A stretch of DNA of 64,000 bases from Ardenticatena maritima. Its GTDB lineage: Bacteria > Chloroflexota > Anaerolineae > Ardenticatenales > Ardenticatenaceae. The notes beneath the pieces were generated by a model, which was not told where the DNA came from, searched no databases, and was given only the letters and a program-made list of their open reading frames with translations. Numbering within the stretch: the first letter of the stretch is position 1; each line of letters opens with the position of its first letter. Shown one piece after another: positions 24,028 through 34,400 of the stretch. The translations under genes and the position numbers were made by a program. The stretch spans positions 248,001 to 312,000 of the forward strand of contig NZ_LGKN01000003.1 of assembly GCF_001306175.1 (NCBI RefSeq). Reading direction: 5' to 3'.

Positions 24028-26604
24028 ATGGATGCCAAGAACCTGTTGCAACAATTGCTGGAAGCAGTCAACGAGACGCCTGAAAACGAATCACCCGCGC
24101 CGACGCCGTCGGATGAAGAGGAGCGCAACCAGCCCGATATTCCTGAGGTGTTGCCCATTCTGCCCTTGCGCAACACGGTTGTCTATCCGATGACGGTCTT
24201 GCCGCTGAGCGCCGAACAACCGCGCTCGTTGCGGTTGATTGACGCCGCCATGCAGGGCAATCGTCTCATCGGGTTGGTGGGCATGCTTGACCCCTCGATT
24301 GAGACACCGGGACCGGATGAGGTCTATCAAATCGGGACGGTGGCGGTCATTCACCGCATGTTGCGCGTTCCCGACGGCAGCGTGCGCTTGATTGTGCAGG
24401 GCTTGGAGCGCTTTGAAATTGTCGAATGGGTTGCCGAAGAGCCTTACTTGCAAGCGCGTATCGAACTGCGCCCAGAGGAAGTTGAAGAAACACTCGAAGT
24501 TGAAGCCCTGTCGCGCAACTTGCTTGATTTGTTCCGCCGTCTGGTGGAATTGGTGCCCTACCTGTCCGAAGAACTGGTGATGGCGGCTGAGAATGCACAA
24601 GACGCGCGCCATTTGGTCTATCTTGTGGCGACGAGCGTGCGCATGGAAATCGCCGAAGCCCAGCAAATTCTGGAAGCGCCGACCGTCACCGAAAAACTGC
24701 GCCTGTTGACGCGCATTCTCAACCGCGAACTGGAAGTGCTCGAACTGGGGCGCAAAATCCAGTCCGAAGCGCAATCCGAAATGGAGCGCATGCAGCGCGA
24801 GTACTTCCTGCGCGAGCAAATGAAAGCCATCCAGCGCGAACTGGGCGAGGACGAAGAGCAAAAGGTCATCGAAGAATACCGCCGCCGCATTGAAGAAAGC
24901 GGCATGAGCGAGGAAGCGCGCGAGCAAGCCCTGCGCGAACTCTCGCGCATGGAAAAAATCCCGCCCCAAGCCGCGGAGTATGGCGTGATTCAAACCTATC
25001 TGGACTGGTTGCTTGACCTGCCGTGGGACAAGGTCACGCCCGATAATCTGGACATTGAGCACGCGCGCCGTGTCCTTGATGAAGACCATTACGACCTGGA
25101 AGAAATCAAGGACCGTATCATCGAATACCTGGCGGTGCGCAAACTGGCGCATGAACGTGCGGCGCAGGAAGCCGCTGCGTCGGAAGGTGAAGAAGGCGAA
25201 GGCGAAGGCGCGACGACGCCCGAAGAACCCGAAGCCCAGGGCGCCATTCTCTGCTTCGTGGGACCCCCTGGTGTGGGGAAAACCAGCCTGGGGCAGAGCA
25301 TTGCGCGCGCATTGGGGCGCAAGTTTACGCGCATGAGTTTGGGCGGCGTGCGTGATGAAGCCGAAATCCGTGGGCACCGCCGCACCTACATTGGCGCGAT
25401 GCCGGGGCGCATTATTCAGGCGTTGAAGCGCGTGGGCGTCAAAAATCCCGTCTTCATGCTGGACGAAGTGGACAAAATCGGGCGCGACTTTCGCGGCGAC
25501 CCGACGTCCGCGCTGCTGGAAGTGCTCGACCCGGCGCAAAACCACGCCTTCCGCGACCATTACCTGGACGTGGACTTCGACTTGTCGAAGGTGCTCTTCA
25601 TCGCTACGGCGAACTGGGTCGAGACGATTCCGGCGCCCTTGCTCGACCGTATGGAAGTCATCTACCTGGATGGCTATACCGAGCATGAAAAGATGCACAT
25701 CGCGCGTGGCTATCTCATTCCGCGCCAGTTGAAAGCGCACCACCTGCGCGAAGATGAAGTGACCATTGACGACGAGGCGCTCTTGCGCATCATCCGCGAA
25801 TACACACGCGAAGCGGGCGTGCGCAACCTGGAACGCGAGATTGGGCGCATTATGCGCAAGGTTGCCGCGCGGGTTGCCGAGGGCAAGGGCGAAACGCCTG
25901 TACACGTGACCGCCGAGAACCTGACCGACTTTTTGGGCAAACCGCGCTACTTCTTCGAGGTGGCGCAACGCACGTCTGTGCCCGGTGTGGCGACCGGATT
26001 GGCGGTGACCGCCGTGGGTGGCGATGTGCTCTTTGTGGAAGCCACGCGCATGCCTGGCCAAAAAGGTTTGACGCTGACCGGGCAACTGGGCGACGTGATG
26101 CGCGAATCGGCCAAAATCGCCCTTTCATATGTGCGCGCCAACGCCGAGCGCCTGGGCATTGACCCGGACTTTTTCTCGCACAGCGATATTCACCTGCACG
26201 TGCCGGCGGGCGCTGTGCCCAAAGATGGTCCGAGCGCCGGCATTACCATGGTCACGGCGATTGTATCGCTCTTGACCGGGCGACCGGTGCGGAGCAACGT
26301 TGGCATGACGGGTGAAGTCACCTTGCGTGGGCAAGTGTTGCCGATTGGCGGTGTCAAGCAAAAGGTGCTGGCGGCGCACCGCGCCGGGCTGGATACGGTC
26401 ATTTTGCCCAAGCGCAACGAGAAAGACCTGGACGACCTGCCCGACGAAGTGCGCGAAAAGATGAATTTCATTCTGGTTGAAACGGTGGATGAAGTGCTCG
26501 CCGCCGCACTGGAACCGACGCCGTCCACTGATGCGGCCGAAACGGTGGGCGAAGCCGCCGCAACAACCGCTGAAACGACGCCTGAAACGGCGCAGACGGA
26601 ATAG
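24028..26604 (+). CDS. lon: ATP-dependent protease Lon (LonA)
   Basis: 858 residues, GAGGTG upstream. The N-terminal LAN domain begins at [20 protein letters not shown], followed by a coiled coil, AAA+ ATPase with Walker [10 protein letters not shown] (about 412) and Walker [13 protein letters not shown], and a Ser-Lys protease domain with KDGPSAGIT (catalytic Ser about 735) and Lys about 777 ([14 protein letters not shown]). A Glu/Gly-rich insert of about 20 residues sits just before Walker A, and the C-terminus has a Thr/Glu/Ala tail; both are unusual for LonA. It is the cytoplasmic quality-control protease, in an operon with hsp20. Confidence 0.97.
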   Translation: MDAKNLLQQLLEAVNETPENESPAPTPSDEEERNQPDIPEVLPILPLRNTVVYPMTVLPLSAEQPRSLRLIDAAMQGNRLIGLVGMLDPSIETPGPDEVYQIGTVAVIHRMLRVPDGSVRLIVQGLERFEIVEWVAEEPYLQARIELRPEEVEETLEVEALSRNLLDLFRRLVELVPYLSEELVMAAENAQDARHLVYLVATSVRMEIAEAQQILEAPTVTEKLRLLTRILNRELEVLELGRKIQSEAQSEMERMQREYFLREQMKAIQRELGEDEEQKVIEEYRRRIEESGMSEEAREQALRELSRMEKIPPQAAEYGVIQTYLDWLLDLPWDKVTPDNLDIEHARRVLDEDHYDLEEIKDRIIEYLAVRKLAHERAAQEAAASEGEEGEGEGATTPEEPEAQGAILCFVGPPGVGKTSLGQSIARALGRKFTRMSLGGVRDEAEIRGHRRTYIGAMPGRIIQALKRVGVKNPVFMLDEVDKIGRDFRGDPTSALLEVLDPAQNHAFRDHYLDVDFDLSKVLFIATANWVETIPAPLLDRMEVIYLDGYTEHEKMHIARGYLIPRQLKAHHLREDEVTIDDEALLRIIREYTREAGVRNLEREIGRIMRKVAARVAEGKGETPVHVTAENLTDFLGKPRYFFEVAQRTSVPGVATGLAVTAVGGDVLFVEATRMPGQKGLTLTGQLGDVMRESAKIALSYVRANAERLGIDPDFFSHSDIHLHVPAGAVPKDGPSAGITMVTAIVSLLTGRPVRSNVGMTGEVTLRGQVLPIGGVKQKVLAAHRAGLDTVILPKRNEKDLDDLPDEVREKMNFILVETVDEVLAAALEPTPSTDAAETVGEAAATTAETTPETAQTE

Positions 26605-26616
26605 CGAACGGTGGGG

Positions 26617-26648
26617 AGCGTGGGGCATGGGAGCGTGCCCCACGCTTC
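26617..26648 (+). terminator. Hairpin after lon (weak terminator)
   Basis: Perfect 11-bp stem AGCGTGGGGCA/TGCCCCACGCT with an 8-nt loop, 13 nt after the lon stop; only a short TCT follows, so termination may be partial. Confidence 0.55.
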
Positions 26649-26687
26649 TGCATGTGAATGGAGAGCACACAAGGGGGAGACGCGACG

Positions 26688-29048
26688 ATGAAAGGACTCA
26701 AACGGTTGATGGGTGTTGCCACGGCGCTCTCGGCGACGGGAGCCGCCGCCTGGCAGCTCTACGAACGCTTCCAGAAGCGTGCCGTCCCTATCCTTGATGG
26801 CACTTTGCACTTCCCCGGCTTGCGCGAACCGGTTGAAATCGTGCGCGATACGTGGGGTGTTCCCCATGTGTACGCCCAAAACGAGCACGACCTCTTTTGG
26901 GTGCAGGGCTATCTGCACGCCACTGACCGCCTCTTCCAGATGGACTTCTTGCGCCGCATGGGAAGCGGGCGGCTTTCCGAGGTCTTTGGTGAGGCGACGT
27001 TGGAACTCGACCGCTGGGCGCGTATTTTGCTCTTGCGGCGCACAGCCGAACGCCATTGGGAGCGCCAGGATGAACACACACGCAACCGTGTGGTGGCTTA
27101 TGTTGCCGGCATCAATGCGGCGATTGACCGCATGGAAGCGACCGACGCCTGGCCGCCGGAGTTTCGGCTGCTGCGGTATCGCCCTGAACGCTGGACGGCT
27201 GTGGATACGCTGAGCGTGCTTGCGCAGGTGGTGCTGGGCTTCTCCGAGGATTTTGAGGTCGAACTGGTGCGTGATGCGTTGAAGCGCCTGGTTGGTGACG
27301 GCTGGGAAGAGATTTGGCCAGCGTACCCCGTGGATACGCCTATCATCTCCCTGCCGGGCGTCAAACGTGGGGTGAGCGCCAGCAACGCCTGGGTTGTGGC
27401 TGGGGAACGCAGCCGCACAGGCGCGCCCCTGCTGGCGAACGACCCACACATGACCTGCACAACCCCCGCCGCGTGGTACGAAATTCACCTGCATGGGGGT
27501 GATTTCCACGTCATTGGCGGCAGTTTGCCCGGTGTGCCCGGTGTGGTGATTGGGCACAACGAGCGTATTGCGTGGGGCATCACCAACAGCATGACGGATT
27601 GCCAAGACCTTTACATTGAAGAACGCCACCCCGACGAGCCGCACCTGTTCCGCTTTCGTGATGAGTGGCGTCAGGCGGAGATTGTCGAAGAGCGTATCCG
27701 GGTGCGCGGACGCAAGCAACCCGAAGCCCTGCGGGTGGTCGTCACGCATCATGGGCCGCTGGTGAGCGACTTTTTGCCCGACGAAACGCGCGACCTTGCC
27801 CTGCGCTGGACGTTCTACGACCCCGTGCTCTCGCTGGGCGGGATTTTTGCACTCAACCGCGCCCAAAACTGGGACGAATTCCGCGCGGCGCTCTACGAGA
27901 TTGGCGCACCGCCGCTCAATGTGGCGTATGCCGACGTGGACGGCAACATTGGCTGGGTGGTGGGTGGTCGCTTGCCTATCCGCCGCGCACACGATGGCAC
28001 ACTGCCCGTGGACGGTGCATCGGGGGCGTATGAGTGGGATGGCTACATTCCCATGGATGAAATGCCCGCCGTCTTCAACCCCGACGCCGGCTATGTGGTG
28101 CACGCCAACAACCGCCCGGTGGATGATTCTTACCCGTATCCCATTGGCGAATCCTTCTTCCCAGGGTATCGCGCGCAGCGTATCAGCGAACGCCTGGAAG
28201 CCGAGCCGCAACATGACACCAGCACGTTTGCCGACATTCAACTTGACACCTATGGACGCCCTGAGCATGCACTGGCGCAAGCCATCGCCCGCCTCGAAGA
28301 GGTCCCGCCTGACCTGGTGGTGGCGCAGCAGGCGTTGGCGGCGTGGGATGGGCACATGAATGCTGACAGTGTGGCGGCGGCGCTCGCAGCCACGACGCTC
28401 TACCGCTTGCGCTGGCTGTTGGTGAGCGACAAACTGGGGGCGGTGGGTGTGCACTTTGTCGGGCGGCGTATGGCAGACCGCGCTCATTGGCCCACAACGC
28501 CACTGGTCTATCGCTCGGTTGCATGGGTGATTGAGAAGGTGCAGAACCCTCACGATACCTGGTGGCATGTCCGCGGCGACCCGTCGGCAACGTATGAAAG
28601 TATGCTGGTGCAAGCCTTGCAACTGGCGGTGAATGATTTGCGCGCACGCTTCGACGGGCGCTTGCCCACGTGGGGCGAACTGAACCGGGCGCGGCTGGCG
28701 CACCCGTTGGGGCAATTGCCGCTGGTGGGGCGGCTGTTTGAACCGGAAGCCCGCCCGATTTCGGGAAGCCCCAGCGCGCCGTTTGCGAGCATGACGGCGG
28801 CGTTCGCTTACGTGGCCGAAAGCGACCTCTACGCAGGGCCTTCGTGGCGTTTCATCGCCGACCTGCACGATTGGGACGCCTGTCGCGCGGCGTTGCCCGG
28901 CGGCGAGTGCGGTGTTCCCGGTACGCTGTACACCACCAATTTGCTGGATGAGTGGTATGTGGGGCAATCGCACCCGCTGGCATTCTCGCGGGAAGCGGTC
29001 GAACGGGTGCAGGCGCACCGCCTGGTGTTGGAGCCGGGCGTGGATTGA
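26688..29048 (+). CDS. Penicillin-acylase-family N-terminal-nucleophile hydrolase
   Basis: 786 residues from ATG 26688 (AAGGGGGAG Shine-Dalgarno). The N-terminus has a membrane-spanning or signal stretch (LMGVATALSATGAAAW). The alpha-chain motif IVRDTWGVPHVYAQNEHDLF is followed by autocleavage at the SNAW motif (Ser232 would be the new N-terminal nucleophile) and the beta-chain motifs GVVIGHNERIAWGITNSMTD and YADVDGNIGWVVGGRLP. Family members hydrolyse amide bonds of beta-lactams, acyl-homoserine lactones or peptides; the substrate cannot be told. It is probably extracytoplasmic. It has its own terminator and no clear promoter. Confidence 0.88.
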   Translation: MKGLKRLMGVATALSATGAAAWQLYERFQKRAVPILDGTLHFPGLREPVEIVRDTWGVPHVYAQNEHDLFWVQGYLHATDRLFQMDFLRRMGSGRLSEVFGEATLELDRWARILLLRRTAERHWERQDEHTRNRVVAYVAGINAAIDRMEATDAWPPEFRLLRYRPERWTAVDTLSVLAQVVLGFSEDFEVELVRDALKRLVGDGWEEIWPAYPVDTPIISLPGVKRGVSASNAWVVAGERSRTGAPLLANDPHMTCTTPAAWYEIHLHGGDFHVIGGSLPGVPGVVIGHNERIAWGITNSMTDCQDLYIEERHPDEPHLFRFRDEWRQAEIVEERIRVRGRKQPEALRVVVTHHGPLVSDFLPDETRDLALRWTFYDPVLSLGGIFALNRAQNWDEFRAALYEIGAPPLNVAYADVDGNIGWVVGGRLPIRRAHDGTLPVDGASGAYEWDGYIPMDEMPAVFNPDAGYVVHANNRPVDDSYPYPIGESFFPGYRAQRISERLEAEPQHDTSTFADIQLDTYGRPEHALAQAIARLEEVPPDLVVAQQALAAWDGHMNADSVAAALAATTLYRLRWLLVSDKLGAVGVHFVGRRMADRAHWPTTPLVYRSVAWVIEKVQNPHDTWWHVRGDPSATYESMLVQALQLAVNDLRARFDGRLPTWGELNRARLAHPLGQLPLVGRLFEPEARPISGSPSAPFASMTAAFAYVAESDLYAGPSWRFIADLHDWDACRAALPGGECGVPGTLYTTNLLDEWYVGQSHPLAFSREAVERVQAHRLVLEPGVD

Positions 29049-29068
29049 CGAACCGCCACGCAAAGCGG

Positions 29069-29102
29069 ACGGCGCGCTGCGGCAAGCGGCGCGCCGTTTT
29101 TT
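29069..29102 (+). terminator. Terminator after the penicillin-acylase-family gene
   Basis: 9-bp stem ACGGCGCGC/GCGCGCCGT with an 11-nt loop, followed by TTTTTTC. Confidence 0.85.
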
Positions 29103-29204
29103 CTTCCTCACACAGCGCGCAATGTTGCGTTTTGTGCTATCATATTCGGACCAAGAGCCTATTTCTCACACCAACCACCATGACAACACGAAAGGGGTTT
29201 TTGT

Positions 29205-30404
29205 ATGGCAACAACGGCGTTGCATTCCATTCGCGTGCTCGATTTGACGCAAGCCCTGGCGGGACCCTACTGTGCGCAACTGCTGGGCGACCTCGGCGCT
29301 GACGTCATCAAGATTGAGCATCCGCGCGGCGGCGACCAGGCGCGTGGGTGGGGACCGCCCTTCCTCGCCGGGGAGAGTGCGTACTTCATGGGCACCAATC
29401 GCAACAAGCGCAGCCTGACGCTGGACTTGAAGCAGCCGGCGGGGCGTGAGATTCTGTGGCGTCTGGTTGATGCGGCGGATGTGCTCATTCACAATGTGCC
29501 GCGGGCGTCCAGTCGGCGCGCGTTGGGGATTGATGCGGAAACGCTCATGGCGCGCAATCCACGCCTCATTTGGGTGAGTATCACCGGTTTTGGCTTGACG
29601 GGTCCCGAAGCCGAGAAGCCGGGCTATGATGTGCTGGCGCAGGCGATGAGCGGCACAATGGCGCTCACTGGCGAACCCGACCAGGGACCGGTACGTTTCC
29701 CGACGCCCATGGCGGATATCACCACCGGGGTGTATGCGGCGCTGGGGATTTTGGCGGCGCTGTTTGAACGCGAACGCAGTGGGCGGGGGCAGGTGATTGA
29801 CATGGCGTTGCTGGATTCACAACTCACCTGGTTAGCGAATGTCGCTTCTGCTTTTTTGATGGCGGGCGTACAACCGCGCAAATTGGGCAACGCCCACCCC
29901 AACCTTGTGCCGTATCAACCGTTTGAAGCGGCCGACGGCTGGTTTATCGTGGCGGTCGGGAGCGAACGGTTGTGGCAACGCTTTTTGGACGCCATCGAAG
30001 CGCCGGACGACCTGCGTCAGGACCCCCGTTTTGCCACCAATGCCGACCGCGTGCGGCATCGGGATGTGTTAGTGCCGCGGCTGGCGGCGATTTTCAAGCA
30101 ACGCCCTGTGGCGGCGTGGTTGCAGGCGCTGGAAGCGGCGGGCGTTCCGTGTGGGCCCATTTTGCGCCCCGAAGAGGCGCTGGCGCACCCGCACGTGCTC
30201 GCCCGCAACATGGTGTGGGAGATGGAGCACGTGGCGGCGGGGCGTGTGCGCACCTTGGGCAACCCTGTGCATTTACAGCGTACACCGCCGAGCGTGCATC
30301 GGGCGTCGCCGTTGTTGGGTGAACATACGGAAGAGATTTTGCGCGAACTTGGCTATAATCAAGAAGCGATTGAAACACTGCGGAGAGAAGGGGTGATTGT
30401 GTGA
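29205..30404 (+). CDS. CaiB/BaiF family III CoA-transferase
   Basis: 399 residues, AAAGGGG upstream. Family signatures are IRVLDLTQALAGPYCAQLLG, GADVIKIEHPRGGDQARGWG, NRNKRSLTLDLKQPAGREIL and GYDVLAQAMSG; the catalytic Asp is present (Asp171 in PTPMADITTG). These enzymes move CoA between carboxylic acids, for example formyl-, succinyl- or carnitinyl-CoA, with strict acceptor specificity; the acids here are unknown. The last codons overlap the start of the DUF2877 gene by 4 nt (GTGA), which indicates translational coupling and a shared pathway. Confidence 0.9.
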   Translation: MATTALHSIRVLDLTQALAGPYCAQLLGDLGADVIKIEHPRGGDQARGWGPPFLAGESAYFMGTNRNKRSLTLDLKQPAGREILWRLVDAADVLIHNVPRASSRRALGIDAETLMARNPRLIWVSITGFGLTGPEAEKPGYDVLAQAMSGTMALTGEPDQGPVRFPTPMADITTGVYAALGILAALFERERSGRGQVIDMALLDSQLTWLANVASAFLMAGVQPRKLGNAHPNLVPYQPFEAADGWFIVAVGSERLWQRFLDAIEAPDDLRQDPRFATNADRVRHRDVLVPRLAAIFKQRPVAAWLQALEAAGVPCGPILRPEEALAHPHVLARNMVWEMEHVAAGRVRTLGNPVHLQRTPPSVHRASPLLGEHTEEILRELGYNQEAIETLRREGVIV

Positions 30405-31384
30405 GTCGGACACGCATTATTGCACGGGCAAACGCCATTTCATGGGGTGAACGCGCCGCGGCGCAGTTGCATCATGATTGGCTGGCTCGTGTCTGGACGT
30501 CGGAAGCCGAGGGGGCGTTGCTGCTCACCGATGATGGTGAGATGGTGCGCATTGTGCCGCATACCATTGGCGACGGTGATTTTTACCTGGTGCTGGACGC
30601 CGACGCGCCCCCCTTGCAACGGCTGATTCCGCGCGGCACATACGCCTGGCGCGTTGGAAACGAGTTGTGGATTGGCGATAGCCTCACTGTGCGCCTGCCC
30701 GAAAGCCCCCCGTGGTCGGGGGCGTTGGATTGGCGGGCGTTCGACACCCCGCCCGACGTGCTGGCGCGTCGCCTGGCCTGGCTGGGTGATGCGTTGCTGG
30801 CACGGGCGCCCGAAGGCTCTTTCGCCGGCTTGTTGCCCGAACTCCTTGCCGAGCAACCCATGCCCGACCGCGCCGACCTTCCCCGCGATGTGCGGCTTTT
30901 CCGCTGGCGGGCGGCGCGTGTGCTCCGCGGGCTGATGCCGGCGTTGCAAAATGGCGACATGCGCACGGTGGAAACGCTGACGAACCGCGCCGCCGGCTTG
31001 GGACCGGGCTCCCCACCGGCGGGCGACCATTTTTTGATGGGGCTGATTGCCGGTTTGCGCTTGTGGCCTGCGGTGATTGAAGCGAGCGGCTTGCGCGTGG
31101 AACCGGTGTTGAAGCGCATGATTGCCGGTGCCGCAGAGCGCACCAGTTTGCTGGGCTGGATGCTTCTCAACGATGCACTCAACCACGTCTATGCCGAACC
31201 CTGGCATCATCTGGCGGCGTTGTTGCGTGAACCACCCGACGCACGCCCCCCGGATGAGCAGCGCGAGGCGCTGATGGCGCTCTTGCAGGCATGGTTGAAA
31301 CGGCCGGACGCGCTGGCGTCGAGTGGGTTAGCGGGGTTCTTGTTGCCGTTTTTGTGGGATCAGCGACACGGGGAAGCGGAATAA
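30401..31384 (+). CDS. DUF2877 (AllH-like) protein
   Basis: 327 residues from GTG 30401. The motif AAGLGPGSPPAGDHFLMGLI matches the conserved GLGPGxTPxGDDF signature of DUF2877, whose E. coli member AllH (YlbF) is reported as part of oxamate carbamoyltransferase. No membrane segment or signal is present. Its coupling to a family III CoA-transferase, and the absence of AllF/AllG-like genes nearby, suggest a different role, perhaps in handling a carboxylate or its CoA ester. The family call rests mainly on this one motif. Confidence 0.6.
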   Translation: MSRTRIIARANAISWGERAAAQLHHDWLARVWTSEAEGALLLTDDGEMVRIVPHTIGDGDFYLVLDADAPPLQRLIPRGTYAWRVGNELWIGDSLTVRLPESPPWSGALDWRAFDTPPDVLARRLAWLGDALLARAPEGSFAGLLPELLAEQPMPDRADLPRDVRLFRWRAARVLRGLMPALQNGDMRTVETLTNRAAGLGPGSPPAGDHFLMGLIAGLRLWPAVIEASGLRVEPVLKRMIAGAAERTSLLGWMLLNDALNHVYAEPWHHLAALLREPPDARPPDEQREALMALLQAWLKRPDALASSGLAGFLLPFLWDQRHGEAE

Positions 31385-31404
31385 AGCGGCTTCTTGTGAG
31401 ATGC

Positions 31405-31433
31405 AAAACGGGGCACATGGTGTGCCCCGTTTT
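31405..31433. terminator. Bidirectional terminator between the DUF2877 and giant surface-protein genes
   Basis: Perfect 13-bp stem AAAACGGGGCACA/TGTGCCCCGTTTT with a TGG loop and T-runs on both sides. Confidence 0.9.
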
Positions 31434-31456
31434 TTGTGTGTGCATGTCGTCAAGCG

Positions 31457-34400
31457 TTAGTGGCGTCGGCGCCACAGCACGAACATACCCATCAGAGTCA
31501 GTAATGCGCTAGCCACCAATGCCGTGAGCCGTTGATGGGCAACAGCCCCGTCAAAGGCTGTCAGCGTAATGGCTGTTGGTGCAAACTGCCATTGGTAGTC
31601 TTCTACTTCACCATTTGTTACTAGCCCTGTGGGACGTGCCAGCCCGTTTGTGCTCCGCTCGTACAGACGGAAGCGAGCATTGAAAGTAGCCCCAATGTTC
31701 GTACCGGACGGGATGTCGAAGGTGATGGTTTGCGTTCCGTTGACCACGGACTGGTCGGTCAGGATTTGTTCTCCGCTGTCGTAGAAATCGCCATCGTGGT
31801 TCCAGTCAATCCAGGCGCTCACGTAGCAGGTGCCGGAACAGCCGCTCACGGTGATGTCCACGCTTCCGCCATTGTTGCCTGCGCTCCATTTGACCCCGGC
31901 TGTGCGTGTCACGCCATCATCATCGTTGCTACCATCGTTGTCGTCGCCTGTTGCGTCAGGGCTTTCCTGTCCGTCCGGGTCAGTGTCTGCGACCGAACCC
32001 AGTTTTAACGTGCCCACAGTGTGGCGGGCGCCGTCCACCGCCAGTTTGGTCAAGTTGTAGGACGAAGGCAGGTCGCCCAAGTCCACAGTGGAGATAAAGC
32101 CGAAGTCGCGGGTGGCCGAATTCCCGCCGCCGGAGAAGGTAACCGCTGGGTCAGTGGCTGGGTTGCCGTCGTAGTCCGTGGTGGTTGTGGGGCTTGTACC
32201 ACGCAGGCTGTAGGCGTTGGCGTTCGCCACCACGCGGTAGGTGCCATCAGCAAGGTTGGGGAATGCGTATGTCCCGTCGCTGGCCGTGGTGGTCGAGCCG
32301 ACCAGAATGTCATCACTATTGCCGCAGGTGTTGTCGGCGCCGCAGTACCAGAGGTAGACTGGCACGCCGTTGTAGCGGACGGTCTCGTCGGCGTCAATGT
32401 CGCCGATGCCGCTCGTCTGCCCGCCGCTATCCGTGTCGTGCCAGACCGTACCGCTGAGGCTGTTCGTGCCGTCGAAGCGATAGCCGAAGTCCACGTCCAG
32501 ATCGCAATTGCTGCAGGAATTCGTGCCAATTTGCGTCACGTTACCGCCACTGACGACCACATTGTCAGCCTGATTGTCAGCGTTGCCGCCGTCTGGCATG
32601 TAGGTTTGCGTCAGGCTACCCGGCCAATCGGGATCGCTGGTGTCCACCTGGACGTAATAGGTGCCGTCCGCTACACCGCCGAAGGCGTACTCACCGTTGG
32701 CATCCGTGCTGGTAGTTGCGACCACCGACGTGCAACTCGCATCGCTGCACAGCTTGATAGTGATGTCGGCAATACCCGGCTCGCCGGCGTCGCGCACGTT
32801 GTCTCCGTCGGTGTCAATCCAGAGCGTATCGCCGATGGAGGCTCCCGACGGCTTATAGCCGAAGTCGTGGCTCAGGTCGTTCTGGCCAAGTTGCAGGCCG
32901 TAGAAGAACGTGCTATCCGGCGCGGTGTAGCCTTCCAGGAGGCTAGTGTTGTCACAGTCGCCACCGGAGCAGGGCTGGCTGGGCGCGTCGGGGTCACCGG
33001 TTTGGGTGTAACCGTACAGCGTGCCGCCGGCGTTGAAGTTGCTGGAGGCCACCTTGACTATGTAGTTGCCCTCGCCCAAGCCGCCGAACAGGTAGTAGCC
33101 AGGGGCACCACTGCTGTTGTTCGCCGTGGTCGTGGTGGCGATGGCGGCGCCGTCGGGATTTCCGTCATTGTCGGTGTCAGCGTAGAGTTCGACCACCACG
33201 CCGTTGATGCCCGGTTCGCCGGGGTCGGGGTTGCCGTCGCCGTCGTAGTCGGCCCAGATGAAGTCTCCGATGGAGCTGGAGGTGTAGCCGAAATCGGCGT
33301 CCAGGTAAGACTGGGCAGCCGTGAGCGTCACAGCGTGCTGGCTGTCCTTTGTGCTGTCCGGGTCGCCGCTGATGGTCAGATTAGCCAGAGGTTGGCCCAC
33401 GTTGAAGTTGCTGCTGCCAACCTGCACAATGAAGTCTCCGGCGGGCAGGTTGGAAAAGGCGTAGTTGCCACTGGCATCGGTGGTCTGGGTATCCACCAGG
33501 GCATCCTCAGGGTCAATGACGCCGTCACCGTCTTGGTCTTGGTAGAGGTTGACGACCACGTTCTGGATGCCGCTCTCGTCGTTGTCCTGCGTGCCGTCGG
33601 CGTCAGCATCGTTCCAAATGGTGTCGCCGATGCTACCGAAACCCTGAGGTTGATAGCCGAAGTCGGCGGTGTCCACGTTGGTCGTGTTCAGCGTGACGGA
33701 TGCCTGGCTATCGCAGGTGCTGCAGGTGCCCGCCTCATCCGGATCGCCGGTCTGGCTATAGCCGCTGGGGATGTCGCCATCGGCCACCTTGACGATGTAT
33801 TTCGCCCCGTTGCCGGGCAGGTTGCTGAAGCCGTATACACCGCTGGCGTCGGTCGTATCGGTGGCGAGCAGCGTGTCGTTGCTGTCAATCACGCCGTCGC
33901 CGTCCCAGTCGCGGTAGAGGTAGACGGTGATGCCGCTGATGCCCTCTTCGCCGCTCTCCTGCGTGCCGTCGCCGTCCCAGTCGGCATACACTGTATCACC
34001 GATGCTCAGGCCGCCAGTGTAGCCGAAGTTGTAGGTGCCCTCGACTTCGTTGGCGCTCACGGTGAAGCCGCTGGTGGTCGTACTATCACACGTGGTGCAA
34101 GCACCGGTCTCATCCGGGTCGCCGGATTGGCTCATGCCGGGTAAATCAGTCGTATCCACCCGAACGTAATAGGTGCCCGGCGTGACGTTGCCGAAGGAGT
34201 AGAAGCCGTTGGCATCGGTATTCGTCGTAGCTGTAACGGTGTTGCAGGAACTGTCGCTGCAAAGGGAAACAGTTACCCCAGCAATGGGCTCTTCGCCGGC
34301 ATTCCAGTCGCCCTGGCCGTCGCGATCATTCCACACGTAACCGGTGACGGCCCCATTGTTGCTTGCGTTACGGTAGCCAAAACTGACGTTGGTAATGTTG

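Noticed and set aside
26190-29111. A 973-codon open frame opposite the penicillin-acylase gene, and similar long antisense frames opposite smc, the SNF2 gene and the surface protein
   Set aside because: These are mirror frames of GC-rich coding DNA; their translations are low-complexity with no recognisable domain, and the sense genes are unambiguous.
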